Below are positions 23,676-31,969 of a stretch of 64,000 nucleotides of DNA, piece after piece. A program made the position numbers and the translations under genes. The stretch is taken from contig NZ_WVHL01000003.1 of the NCBI RefSeq assembly GCF_009861525.1, positions 124,001-188,000 of the forward strand, given 5' to 3'. The stretch is from Pseudomonas sp. LD120. Lineage in GTDB: Bacteria; Pseudomonadota; Gammaproteobacteria; Pseudomonadales; Pseudomonadaceae. The first letter of the stretch is position 1. Every line of letters begins with the position of its first letter. The notes under the pieces are model-generated. The model had not been told where the DNA came from. It searched no databases and was given only the letters and a program-made list of their open reading frames with translations.

Positions 23676-23906
23676 ATGACCGACACCCACACCGACCCGC
23701 TGCATGGCGTAACCCTGGAACAGATCCTTAAAGCGCTGGTGGAGCATTACCAATGGTCGGGGCTGGCCGAGCGCATCGACATTCGCTGTTTCAAGAGCGA
23801 CCCGAGCCTCAAGTCGAGCCTGACCTTTCTGCGCAAGACCCCGTGGGCCCGGGAGAAAGTCGAAAAGCTCTACGTCAAGTTGCAGCGCACCAAGCGCCCG
23901 CTCTGA
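23676..23906 (+). CDS. VF530/DUF2132 family small DNA-binding-like protein
   Basis: 76 residues from ATG 23676, with AAGG upstream. The whole sequence ([19 protein letters not shown], GWxGL-like [28 protein letters not shown]) fits the VF530 family, small helical proteins whose structure resembles DNA-binding folds but whose function is not established. The charged C-terminus is consistent with nucleic acid contact. The stop is 8 bases before the next gene, so the two are likely cotranscribed. Divergent from the znuD-like receptor. Confidence 0.8.
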   Translation: MTDTHTDPLHGVTLEQILKALVEHYQWSGLAERIDIRCFKSDPSLKSSLTFLRKTPWAREKVEKLYVKLQRTKRPL

Positions 23907-23914
23907 GGAACCCC

Positions 23915-24571
23915 ATGGCCACTGGATCGCTGCAAAGGCTGTTCAGCCGGCAAGGCCTGATTGCCGTGGCCGCCATGCTGGGCTGGCTGGGCCTGTCGGT
24001 TCAGTTGTATCTGATCCTGTTGCTGCGCTGGGACGCTGGCGACAGCCTGCTGGGCGGGGTGGTGAGCTTCTTCAGCTTCTTCACCGTGCTGAGTAACACC
24101 CTGGTGGCTTGCGTACTGACCTGCGCCCTGAAGCTGCGTAGGGGGCGGGGAACTGCGTTCCTGTTGCGCCCTTCGGTGAGTGGCGCGGTGGCGGCGAGCA
24201 TTGTGCTGGTGGGGCTGGCTTACAGCCTGTTGCTGCGGCATCTGTGGCATCCCCAGGGCTGGCAATGGTTGGCCGATGAGCTGCTGCATGACGTGATGCC
24301 GGTGCTGTTCCTGATCTACTGGTGGCGCTGCGTACCCAAGGGGCATTTGCGCTTCAGGCACCTGGGCTTGTGGATGCTCTACCCGACGCTGTACTTCGCC
24401 TATTTGCTGATACGCGGGCATTTGCTGGGGCTGTACCCCTATCCCTTTATTGCCGTGGACACGCTGGGTTACCCCCAGGTGTTGCTCAATGCTCTGGGCA
24501 TCTTGGCGGGGTTTGTGGGTGTGTCCCTGATCTTGCTGGGCCTGGACCGTTGGCTCGGCCGAAAAACCTAG
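23915..24571 (+). CDS. Pr6Pr family membrane protein
   Basis: 218 residues with about six membrane helices and GAGGAA before ATG 23915. The FFTVLSNTLVA block and the WxxDELLHDVMPVLFLIYW segment, with its conserved His-Asp, match the Pr6Pr family (related to FAR-17a/AIG1 proteins; eukaryotic AIG1/ADTRP members are threonine hydrolases of fatty acid esters). The key Thr and His of those enzymes (around SN-T and LLHD) appear to be present, so a lipid hydrolase function is possible but unproven in bacteria. Confidence 0.75.
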   Translation: MATGSLQRLFSRQGLIAVAAMLGWLGLSVQLYLILLLRWDAGDSLLGGVVSFFSFFTVLSNTLVACVLTCALKLRRGRGTAFLLRPSVSGAVAASIVLVGLAYSLLLRHLWHPQGWQWLADELLHDVMPVLFLIYWWRCVPKGHLRFRHLGLWMLYPTLYFAYLLIRGHLLGLYPYPFIAVDTLGYPQVLLNALGILAGFVGVSLILLGLDRWLGRKT

Positions 24572-24584
24572 CACTGCAGCCGGC

Positions 24585-24621
24585 TGCCAGCGAAGGGCCT
24601 TGCAGATCGCCTTCGCTGGCA
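24585..24621. repeat. REP-type hairpin between convergent genes
   Basis: TGCCAGCGAAGG (24585-24596) and CCTTCGCTGGCA (24610-24621) form a perfect 12-bp stem with a 13-base loop. It is a REP relative and likely serves as a transcript end for both convergent neighbours. Confidence 0.7.
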
Positions 24622-24643
24622 AGCCCGCTCACATCGCGAGGGT

Positions 24644-25429
24644 TTAGGCCTCTTCGCTGCTGTCCAGGCGCCAGTAGCCGGCAGCCTTGACCAACCCTTC
24701 GTCGAGCCGGTGCTCATCCAGCAGCACCCGACGAATCTGCCGCGACAGCTTGCTTTCGGTGGCCACCCAGGCATACAGCTTGCCTGCGGGCACCTGCAGC
24801 TCGCGCACGCAACGGACCAAGTCTTGCTGGCCTGTCTCGCGCTCGACCCAGATCACCTCGACTTCGGCGGCGCTGTGCAGTGCCTGACGCTCTGCCGCGT
24901 TGTGCACTTCGATGACCGCCAGCACCCGGCGTCCGGCCGGCAGTTCTTCCAGGCGTCGGGCAATGGCCGGCAGGGCGGTTTCATCGCCGATCAGCAGGTA
25001 GCTGTCGAAGATGTCCGGCACGATCATCGAGCCCCGTGGCCCGCCAATGTGCAGGTGCTGGCCGGGTTTGGCCTGTTCGGCCCAGGTCGACGCCGGCCCC
25101 TCGCCGTGGATAACGAAGTCGATGTCCAGTTCGCCCTGTTCCGAGTCGTAGCGGCGTGGGGTGTAGTCACGCATGGCGGGCATCGCAACGTCGTCCTTGC
25201 CGGAGCCCAGCACCAAGGTTTCCAGGGCGGCTTGTTGCTCGGCGTTCTGTGGGAACAGCAGCTTCACATGGTCGTCGCTGCCCAGGCTGATGAAACCGGC
25301 CAGCTCGGGTCCACCGAGGGTGATACGACGCATGCGCGGGGTCAGGTCGACAACGCGCAAGACGTCCAGGCGTCGGCGCTTGATCTCGTGGCTGACCCGG
25401 TGAATCGAGAGTTCGGAGGTTGCAGTCAT
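24644..25429 (-). CDS. Siderophore-interacting protein / ferric reductase (YqjH-like)
   Basis: 261 residues. The N-terminal FAD-binding beta-barrel contains RDYTPRRYD (~residue 86-94), where RxYT contacts the flavin; the C-terminal NAD(P)H-binding half includes LLIGDETALPAIARRLEELP and ends in GYWR. This is the SIP/ViuB family that reduces ferric siderophores in the cytoplasm to release iron. It overlaps the upstream PadR gene by four bases (ATGA), which mirrors the E. coli yqjI-yqjH pair, in which the regulator controls the reductase. The nicotinamide donor is NADPH in YqjH; assumed here. Confidence 0.87.
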   Translation of the reverse strand: MTATSELSIHRVSHEIKRRRLDVLRVVDLTPRMRRITLGGPELAGFISLGSDDHVKLLFPQNAEQQAALETLVLGSGKDDVAMPAMRDYTPRRYDSEQGELDIDFVIHGEGPASTWAEQAKPGQHLHIGGPRGSMIVPDIFDSYLLIGDETALPAIARRLEELPAGRRVLAVIEVHNAAERQALHSAAEVEVIWVERETGQQDLVRCVRELQVPAGKLYAWVATESKLSRQIRRVLLDEHRLDEGLVKAAGYWRLDSSEEA

Positions 25430-26004
25430 TCGGATGGCTCCTGGGCAGCGGGGTGGACCGGACCATCGACAATGGCCTTGGCGGTGTTGTTCAGCAGGTC
25501 GCGTACCCGAAGGATTTCTTCCGGGCTCCAGCGGCCGTGGTGCATTTGCAGGGCGTGGCGCAGGTTATGCACCGCTTCATGGATTTGTTCCGGTCGATCG
25601 TGGCCGCGCAGCGAGCGCTTGCTGACCTCGATGCGCATGCGCACGCCATCCAGGGCGGTGGCCTGCTGCTCCAGGGAACGACGCCCGGCCTCGGTCACGC
25701 GGTAGCGTTTTTTTCCGCCTTGGGCGTCACCTTCGATCATTTCGCTCTCTTCCAGAAAGGTCAGGGTCGGGTAGATCACTCCGGGGCTTGGACTGTAGGC
25801 GCCGTCGAACATGCCCTCGATCTGGCGGATTAAGTCATAACCGTGGCAGGGCTGCTCGGCGATCAGCGCCAACAGCAGCAGTTTCAGGTCGCCAGGGGCA
25901 AATACGCGGGGGCCTCGGCCGCCGCGTTCACGATTGGGCCGCCGCTCAAAAGCCTCCTGGCCGTCAGCCTGTTCACGATGGGGCCGTTGATGATGTTCGT
26001 TCAT
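25426..26004 (-). CDS. PadR-family repressor, YqjI-like
   Basis: 192 residues from ATG 26004. A polar, Arg/His-containing extension (~residues 1-34) precedes a PadR winged helix (DLKLLLLALIAEQPCHGYDL, then SPGVIYPTLTFLEESEMI, KKRYRVTEAG) and a C-terminal dimerisation helix. E. coli YqjI has a His-rich N-terminus that binds nickel and represses itself and the ferric reductase gene; here the extension has only four His, so metal binding may be weaker or different. A perfect 18-bp palindrome lies 32 bp upstream and is the probable operator. Start 26004 is preferred since a GAGAAAGAG ribosome site lies just upstream. Confidence 0.85.
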   Translation of the reverse strand: MNEHHQRPHREQADGQEAFERRPNRERGGRGPRVFAPGDLKLLLLALIAEQPCHGYDLIRQIEGMFDGAYSPSPGVIYPTLTFLEESEMIEGDAQGGKKRYRVTEAGRRSLEQQATALDGVRMRIEVSKRSLRGHDRPEQIHEAVHNLRHALQMHHGRWSPEEILRVRDLLNNTAKAIVDGPVHPAAQEPSE

Positions 26005-26035
26005 TTTCTCTTTCTCCTCGCTGAGTAAGACATAA

Positions 26036-26053
26036 CTTAAGATATATCTTAAG
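26036..26053. promoter_or_regulatory. Perfect 18-bp palindrome, PadR/YqjI-type operator
   Basis: CTTAAGATATATCTTAAG is its own reverse complement and sits 32-49 bp upstream of the PadR gene, over the expected promoter. Flanking bases (ataa, act) suggest a longer imperfect extension. It resembles the AT-rich operators of the YqjI group, so autorepression is likely. Confidence 0.7.
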
Positions 26054-26159
26054 ACTGCGTAAGTGTTTCTACGCCGTATAAAGCAGCCGTTGGTCGCAGA
26101 GCAGAGGTGGCCCGAGGTCGCGCCGCTTCGGGCCATCAGTTGCGCTGAGCGATGAGCCG

Positions 26160-29100
26160 TCAGCGTTGCGTGAGGTGGCCCAGGCACTGGGTGCCGTTGC
26201 CCGGTTGCAGGTAGGGCATGAGAATCGGTGCCATGCCCTTGAGCACTTGCACCGGCAGGGCCGAGGTGAATTTGAAGGCTTGGGCCGAAGCCCCGGGGAC
26301 ATAGGCGGTGAGCGTGCCGAAATGGTGATCGCCGATGTAGAACACAAAGGTCGCCGTGCGGTTGATGGATTTTGAGCTCAGCACCCGGCCGCCGGCGCCA
26401 ACGGCCTCGATGCGGTTATCGCCGGTGCCGGTTTTTCCGCCCATGGCCAGCGGCGTGCCGTCCGCCAGTTGAAAACTCCCGGACACCCGTCTCGCAGTGC
26501 CGGCATCCACCACCTGGGACAAGGCGCCGCGCAGCGCCGTGGCGACCTCCGAAGGCATCACCCGCTTGGCTTTGCCGGGGTCATTGCGCAAGTGGGTTTC
26601 ATAGGGCGTGCCCGTCGCAAACCGCACGCTGTCGATGCGCAAGGTGGGCAGGCGTACGCCGTCGTTGAGGATGGTGCCCACCAGTTCGGCCAGGGCTGCT
26701 GGACGGTCGCCGGAACTGCCGATGGCGGTGGCCAGGGACGGCACCAGGTGGTCGAACGGATAACCGACGCTTTGCCAGCGTTGATGAATATCGAGAAAGG
26801 CTTCGATCTCCAGCATGGTGCGGATACGGCTGTCCCGGGCGCTGCGATGACGGCTCTTGAACAGCCAGCTGTAGACTTCTTGGCGCTCGAATTCGCTGGC
26901 TTTGACGATCTGGCTGAAGGTCGCGTCGGGGTTGTTCATCAAGTAACCCAGCAGCCACAGGTCCAGCGGGTGGACCTTGGCGATGTAACCCTGATCCGGC
27001 AGGTTGTAGGCCCCCGGGCCGTAGCTGGCATAGAGCTTGTCGAGGCGTTCATCGCTGAGCTTGGCGCCGGCCTTGGTGCCCTCCAAATGAGCTCGGACAA
27101 AGCTTTTGAAGCTCTCCTGGCTGGCGCTGGGTAGCAGGTAGCGATGCACGGCGGCGAGGCGGATCGCGGTGGGGTGCATGCTGTCGAGGAAGGTTTCCAG
27201 GCGCGATTGGGTGTCTTTGTGGCGGTACTTTTTCCAGAAGCGCAGTAGGAACGAGATGCCTTCTCGGTCGGCGAAGCGTGCCAGGTATTCCTGACGTCGC
27301 GGGTCCTCGTCGTTTTTGAGCAATTGGGCGCTACTGCTGTCGCCACCGTAGGTGCTGTAGCGCACCAGATCGCGCATCAGGCGAATGAACGGCAAGTTGA
27401 TGGACTCACGCAGGGCGTCGCGCAGGCTTGGGTTGCGACCGTTGTCCGCGTTGCGAAAGTTATGGAAGCGGTGCACGCCGCCGCCGGTGAAAAAGGCTTC
27501 GCCGGGGCTGGCGGAATAAGTGCGCTCCAGGGCTGCTTCGAGCATTGTCGAGAGGTTGCGGTCGCTGTTTTGCATCAAGTAGTCAAGGGCCCAGAGGCTC
27601 AGGCGGTCTTGATCGTTCACCGTGACTTTTTTAAGTTGCGCCGGCGTTTGTCCGGCGTACTGCTCGTGCAGCTCGGCGATGATCTGCAGGTAGGTGGTCA
27701 GCACCCGCAGCTTGGCGGTGGAGCCCAATTCGAGTTTGCTGCCTTCGTTGATATCGAAGGGCTGGTCGGTACTGTCGGTTTGCACCCGCACCCGTGAGCC
27801 GTCGGGGGTGAGTTCGAGCAGGGTGAAGCTGTAGCGCACCTGACGGGTGCTGCTGGCGGTCAGCAGGCGGTCGCCGAGCACGCCGATCTGGGCGGCGAAC
27901 ACCGGGTCGGCGAGTTGTTTGAGGTACGCGGTGCTCTGCTGTTGCAGGTCGCTCTGCAGGGTGCTGGTGGCGGACAGGTCGAGGCGATCCAGGTCATACA
28001 GCGATCGATTGAGCAGGCTCGCCAGGCGGTTGCGGGCCACGCTGATGCCTTTGTTGGTTTCGATCGGCTGGATCGTCGGTTGTTGCTGCCAGTCACGGTA
28101 GGTCACTTGTCTGGCCAGGGCGGCAGCGCTGAGTGCGGGGTCAATGACGCCCTCCTGAGCCAGCAGGCGGATGTGGCTGTCGGTCAGATCGGCCAGCGCC
28201 GCGCGACCTCGGGCCAGGTAATAGGACGGACGGCGCTGGGCGATCATCAGCGACAGCATCTGGCGCAGGGCCAGTCCGCGCAGAGCCAGGCTGTTCGCAT
28301 CGGTGGCGGTGTCGCTCAAGGCCTGATTGACCTGATCGAAGTCGGCGCCGAACCAAACCCGCAGGCCTTCGGCCATACCGTGCACTTCACCGTGGCCGGG
28401 AACCGCCGACAGCGGCACGCTGTTGAGGTAGTCACGCACAATCCGCTGCCGGGCTTGCAAAGTCTCCGGGCCATTCTGGTAGGCCCGCACGCTGGCGGAA
28501 ATCATCTGACGGATCTTCTCGCCGCCAGACACTGTCAGGCCGTCGGGCGAGTGGCGGTATTTTTCCAACTGGGTGGCCAGGGTGCTGCCGCCAGCGGTCT
28601 GTCCGGGCAGGTGCAGGAGCTTGGCCAACTGCGACCAGGCTGCCTTGGCAAAACGCGGCCAGTCTACCGCCGGGTTGGCCTGGGGCGTTTTCGGGTCCAG
28701 CAGGTCGCGGTTTTCGATGAACAGCAAGCTGTGCACCACCAGGGGCGGAATGCGGGCGAAACGGGTGTACAGCTGTTGCGGGTAATTGAACTGATACAGG
28801 GGCGCGGCGCGGCAGTCGGTGATCGACAGGCCCGCTTGGATTTTTTCGCTGTAGGGCACGAAAAAGCCGTTCTTGCTGTAGTCCATCAATGCGGGCGAGA
28901 ACCGCGTCTGGGCCTCGATCAGGTAGCCGCGCTTGACCAGGCGCGGCAGGAACTCCCCCAGGTTGCTGTAACCCAGGCGCCGATCGAATGGGCCTGCGCC
29001 GGGGTAGAACACGGCATTACTGGGGCCGGCATGCAGGGTGTAGCTCAGATCACTGGCCAGTCGGCTGAATTCACGGGCCTGGAGGGCCGAGGTGTGTATT

Positions 29101-29282
29101 TCCCGGGCGGCGGCAAATCCCAGGACGATCAAGGCAATCAGCAACAGCAGCCAGAACAAACGCCAGCCCCTGCGCCGGGGTTTGCGAGGTTTTGGTGACG
29201 GTGCTTGCTCCTCGCTGTGGCCGGGCACTGCGTTTTTACGCGAATCGGTTTGCCACGAAGCGCCCATAGTCGATTGATCCAT
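26160..29282 (-). CDS. Large class A-type penicillin-binding protein (GT51 + transpeptidase)
   Basis: 1040 residues. A short basic cytoplasmic tail and one membrane helix (~42-60) are followed by a GT51 glycosyltransferase region: FIENRDLLDP (~194) in place of the canonical EDxxFxxHxG, and GGSTLATQLEKYRHS (~236). The C-terminal transpeptidase carries STAK (~507), SIN (RESINLPF, ~609) and KTGTGD (~954), so acylation by beta-lactams is expected. The glycosyltransferase motif 1 is unusual (Asp replaced by Asn, no His) but the catalytic Glu is kept. It would polymerise or crosslink peptidoglycan in the periplasm; it is larger than, and distinct from, PBP1a and PBP1b. Monocistronic. Confidence 0.85.
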   Translation of the reverse strand: MDQSTMGASWQTDSRKNAVPGHSEEQAPSPKPRKPRRRGWRLFWLLLLIALIVLGFAAAREIHTSALQAREFSRLASDLSYTLHAGPSNAVFYPGAGPFDRRLGYSNLGEFLPRLVKRGYLIEAQTRFSPALMDYSKNGFFVPYSEKIQAGLSITDCRAAPLYQFNYPQQLYTRFARIPPLVVHSLLFIENRDLLDPKTPQANPAVDWPRFAKAAWSQLAKLLHLPGQTAGGSTLATQLEKYRHSPDGLTVSGGEKIRQMISASVRAYQNGPETLQARQRIVRDYLNSVPLSAVPGHGEVHGMAEGLRVWFGADFDQVNQALSDTATDANSLALRGLALRQMLSLMIAQRRPSYYLARGRAALADLTDSHIRLLAQEGVIDPALSAAALARQVTYRDWQQQPTIQPIETNKGISVARNRLASLLNRSLYDLDRLDLSATSTLQSDLQQQSTAYLKQLADPVFAAQIGVLGDRLLTASSTRQVRYSFTLLELTPDGSRVRVQTDSTDQPFDINEGSKLELGSTAKLRVLTTYLQIIAELHEQYAGQTPAQLKKVTVNDQDRLSLWALDYLMQNSDRNLSTMLEAALERTYSASPGEAFFTGGGVHRFHNFRNADNGRNPSLRDALRESINLPFIRLMRDLVRYSTYGGDSSSAQLLKNDEDPRRQEYLARFADREGISFLLRFWKKYRHKDTQSRLETFLDSMHPTAIRLAAVHRYLLPSASQESFKSFVRAHLEGTKAGAKLSDERLDKLYASYGPGAYNLPDQGYIAKVHPLDLWLLGYLMNNPDATFSQIVKASEFERQEVYSWLFKSRHRSARDSRIRTMLEIEAFLDIHQRWQSVGYPFDHLVPSLATAIGSSGDRPAALAELVGTILNDGVRLPTLRIDSVRFATGTPYETHLRNDPGKAKRVMPSEVATALRGALSQVVDAGTARRVSGSFQLADGTPLAMGGKTGTGDNRIEAVGAGGRVLSSKSINRTATFVFYIGDHHFGTLTAYVPGASAQAFKFTSALPVQVLKGMAPILMPYLQPGNGTQCLGHLTQR

Positions 29283-29837
29283 TGACCTAGATTGATCGGA
29301 CTTGCCTGAAGCTTAGTCGGTGGTGGCCACAGATGAAAAAATTGTCAATGGCGGTCGCCGGCCAGTTCGCCTGCTCGTGCTGCTTCGCTGAATGGGGCGT
29401 GACGGCGTGTCGTCGGCGGGGCGTTCAGTGGGGGGGCGCGGTGGCCGGGGCCGGAGGAGGCACGTTCCCCACGACCGGCGGGAGAGTGCGGTAATAGAGC
29501 CTTTACCAAGGTAAATACGCCCTAGGTAGGGGCATGACGATGCACCAGGGCTGTGCAATACTCCCGGCCCTTTCGGAATGAGGTCTTGGGGCAAAAAGTA
29601 GGTAATGCTTCTCCGTGAAAGCGCTTTGTGCCGAGATTTCTCTCTGAATTTAGCTGTTTATAGAGTGAAAAGCCCTGTCTTGAGCTTTTTATACTGCACG
29701 CCCCGCTGACCTGGCAGGTTTTGTCCTACAGGCGCGTCGTCCCACAAGGCCGGCACGGTTGCGCAAGCGTCGGTTATCCGTCGCCGCTTCGCCTACTCGG
29801 TGGTTCATATCCAATAACAAAATGAGGTTGTATCTCT
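29283..29837. other. Intergenic region upstream of amino acid permease
   Basis: 555 bases without a supportable gene. The right half should contain the permease promoter, but no clear -35/-10 pair stands out. It contains the palindrome at 29618-29627 and a GC-rich stretch at 29430-29480. A small RNA cannot be excluded. Confidence 0.4.
29618..29627. promoter_or_regulatory. AAAGCGCTTT palindrome
   Basis: A 10-bp perfect palindrome within cgtgAAAGCGCTTTgtgc, 211 bp upstream of the permease start. It matches the centre of LacI-family operators and the half-sites upstream of oprB at 18226-18256. Significance unproven. Confidence 0.3.
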
Positions 29838-31259
29838 ATGCCAGTTGGCAACCAACTGCCCCACGGCGAGACCGCTCAGGGCGGCCCACTGAAACGCGAA
29901 CTCGGCGAACGGCATATTCGCTTGATGGCGCTGGGCGCCTGTATCGGTGTCGGCCTGTTCCTCGGCTCGGCCAAGGCGATTGAAATGGCCGGTCCGGCCA
30001 TCATGCTGTCCTACATCATCGGCGGCCTGGCGATCCTGGTGATCATGCGCGCCCTCGGTGAGATGGCGGTGCACAATCCTGTCGCCGGCTCCTTCAGCCG
30101 TTACGCGCAAGACTACCTAGGCCCGTTGGCTGGGTTTCTCACCGGTTGGAACTATTGGTTCCTGTGGCTGGTGACCTGCGTCGCGGAAATCACCGCGGTG
30201 GCGGTGTACATGGGGATCTGGTTCCCCGATGTGCCACGCTGGATCTGGGCCCTGGCGGCCCTGGTGAGCATGGGTTCGATCAACCTGATCGCGGTCAAGG
30301 CTTTCGGTGAGTTCGAGTTCTGGTTCGCCCTGATCAAGATCGTCACCATTATCGCCATGGTGATCGGTGGCGTCGGCATCATCGCCTTCGGTTTCGGCAA
30401 TGACGGCGTGGCCCTGGGGATTTCCAACCTGTGGACCCACGGCGGCTTCATGCCCAACGGCATGACCGGCGTGCTGATGTCCTTGCAGATGGTGATGTTC
30501 GCCTACCTGGGCGTAGAGATGATCGGCCTGACCGCCGGTGAAGCGCGCAACCCGCAGAAGACCATTCCCAACGCCATCGGCTCGGTGTTCTGGCGCATTC
30601 TGCTGTTCTACGTGGGCGCGTTGTTCGTGATCTTGTCGATCTACCCGTGGAACGAGATCGGCACTCAGGGCAGCCCCTTCGTGATGACCTTCGAGCGTCT
30701 GGGGATCAAGACCGCCGCTGGCATCATCAACTTTGTGGTGATCACCGCCGCGCTGTCCTCCTGCAACGGTGGCATCTTCAGCACCGGGCGCATGCTCTAC
30801 AGCCTGGCGCAGAACGGTCAGGCCCCGGCCGGCTTCGCCAAGACCTCGAGCAACGGTGTGCCCCGTCGCGCGCTGTTGCTGTCGATCTTCGCCTTGCTGC
30901 TGGGCGTGCTGATGAACTACCTGGTGCCTGAGAAGGTGTTTGTCTGGGTCACTTCCATCGCCACCTTTGGGGCGATCTGGACCTGGGTGATGATCCTTCT
31001 GGCTCAGCTCAAGTTCCGTAAGGGCCTGACCCCGGCCGAGCGTGCGGGGCTGAAATACCGCATGTGGCTGTACCCGATCAGCTCCTACCTGGCGCTGGCG
31101 TTCCTGGTACTGGTGGTGGCGCTGATGGCCTACTTCCCCGATACCCGTGTAGCGCTGTATATCGGCCCGGCGTTCCTGGTGCTGCTGACGGCACTGTTCT
31201 ATGTGTTCAAGCTGCAACCGACCAATGTCCAGCAAGGTGCGACGCGTCCGGCATCGTAA
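29838..31259 (+). CDS. AAT-family amino acid permease (ProY/CycA-like)
   Basis: 473 residues with 12 predicted membrane helices. The N-terminal ELGERHIRLMALGACIGVGL and the GSAKAIEMAGPA segment form the unwound first helix that binds the amino acid alpha-carboxylate in APC-fold transporters. It should import a neutral amino acid with protons across the inner membrane; the exact substrate is not readable. Similarity to the P. aeruginosa permease at PA0789 (ProY) is suggested by the neighbouring large PBP, which is also adjacent there. A strong terminator follows (31319-31353). Confidence 0.85.
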   Translation: MPVGNQLPHGETAQGGPLKRELGERHIRLMALGACIGVGLFLGSAKAIEMAGPAIMLSYIIGGLAILVIMRALGEMAVHNPVAGSFSRYAQDYLGPLAGFLTGWNYWFLWLVTCVAEITAVAVYMGIWFPDVPRWIWALAALVSMGSINLIAVKAFGEFEFWFALIKIVTIIAMVIGGVGIIAFGFGNDGVALGISNLWTHGGFMPNGMTGVLMSLQMVMFAYLGVEMIGLTAGEARNPQKTIPNAIGSVFWRILLFYVGALFVILSIYPWNEIGTQGSPFVMTFERLGIKTAAGIINFVVITAALSSCNGGIFSTGRMLYSLAQNGQAPAGFAKTSSNGVPRRALLLSIFALLLGVLMNYLVPEKVFVWVTSIATFGAIWTWVMILLAQLKFRKGLTPAERAGLKYRMWLYPISSYLALAFLVLVVALMAYFPDTRVALYIGPAFLVLLTALFYVFKLQPTNVQQGATRPAS

Positions 31260-31318
31260 TGGCGGACCTGCCGATGCTTCTGGTGTAAGCATCGTGGGTG
31301 GTGGGTCTGGCAGCACAC

Positions 31319-31353
31319 ATCCGGCGTCCTGAAAGGGCCGCCGGATTTTTTTT
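31319..31353 (+). terminator. Rho-independent terminator of the permease gene
   Basis: ATCCGGCG (31319-31326) pairs with CGCCGGAT (31339-31346), followed by a run of eight or nine Ts. Confidence 0.88.
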
Positions 31354-31361
31354 AGCCCGAC

Positions 31362-31961
31362 TCAGCCGCTCAGGGTGCCGCTGGTATCGGCATCAAAGGC
31401 CGCTTTGGTGTGCCGGGCCGCCGGGGCCAGCAGGCCGAGCAGCGCCGCTTCGCTGTACAACTGGTGGGTGGCGAGGCTTTTGGGCGTCGGCTGCAGGGGA
31501 ATCAACAACGCTTCATTGATTCCGTGCAGCCAGATCGCCGTCACCTGTAGTGCCGGGACAAACAGCAAGCGCAGTTCATAGGCTTTTCCCTGCAGTCGAG
31601 GGTGTTGCTCCGCGAGGTTCAGGGCGCTGACCGTGGACGCGGCCAGAGCGCCGTGGTTCAGCGCGCTGAATTCGACCATGCCGGCGACCTCGCGTAGTTG
31701 CGCGTCGGCAATCGACATGCCCGCCGCGAACACCAGGTAGTGCCAGTCACCTGCGCAGGCTTGGTCCAGCCCCTTGCCACTGGCCAAGTCCTCCAGGCTC
31801 AGGGCATAGCCGCGAAACGCCTCGGACAGGCTCAGGGTGTTGGCGCGCGCATTGGCAAACAAGCGGTTGATGCCAAAGCCCCGGGTTTGCAGGGCGGCCT
31901 GCAATGCCGGGCGCAGTTGTTGGACGCCGTTGGCTGGCGCCTTGGGATAAGTCAGTTGCAT
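31362..31961 (-). CDS. Hypothetical protein, partner of papain-like protease
   Basis: 199 residues, cytoplasmic by prediction (no signal peptide or membrane helix), with alternating helix and strand patterns. It starts 8 bases after the stop of the papain-like peptidase gene and is surely cotranscribed with it. Distinctive blocks are GDWHYLVFAAGMSIADAQLREV and IWLHGINEALLIPL. No family was recognised. Position suggests a role tied to the peptidase, for example chaperone, immunity or substrate recognition, but that is inference only. Confidence 0.6.
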   Translation of the reverse strand: MQLTYPKAPANGVQQLRPALQAALQTRGFGINRLFANARANTLSLSEAFRGYALSLEDLASGKGLDQACAGDWHYLVFAAGMSIADAQLREVAGMVEFSALNHGALAASTVSALNLAEQHPRLQGKAYELRLLFVPALQVTAIWLHGINEALLIPLQPTPKSLATHQLYSEAALLGLLAPAARHTKAAFDADTSGTLSG

Positions 31962-31969
31962 GACGCCTC

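Noticed and set aside
29740..29775. GCCGGCACGGTTGCGC upstream of the permease as a sigma-54 promoter
   Set aside because: The GG-to-GC spacing is wrong and no activator or site is nearby.
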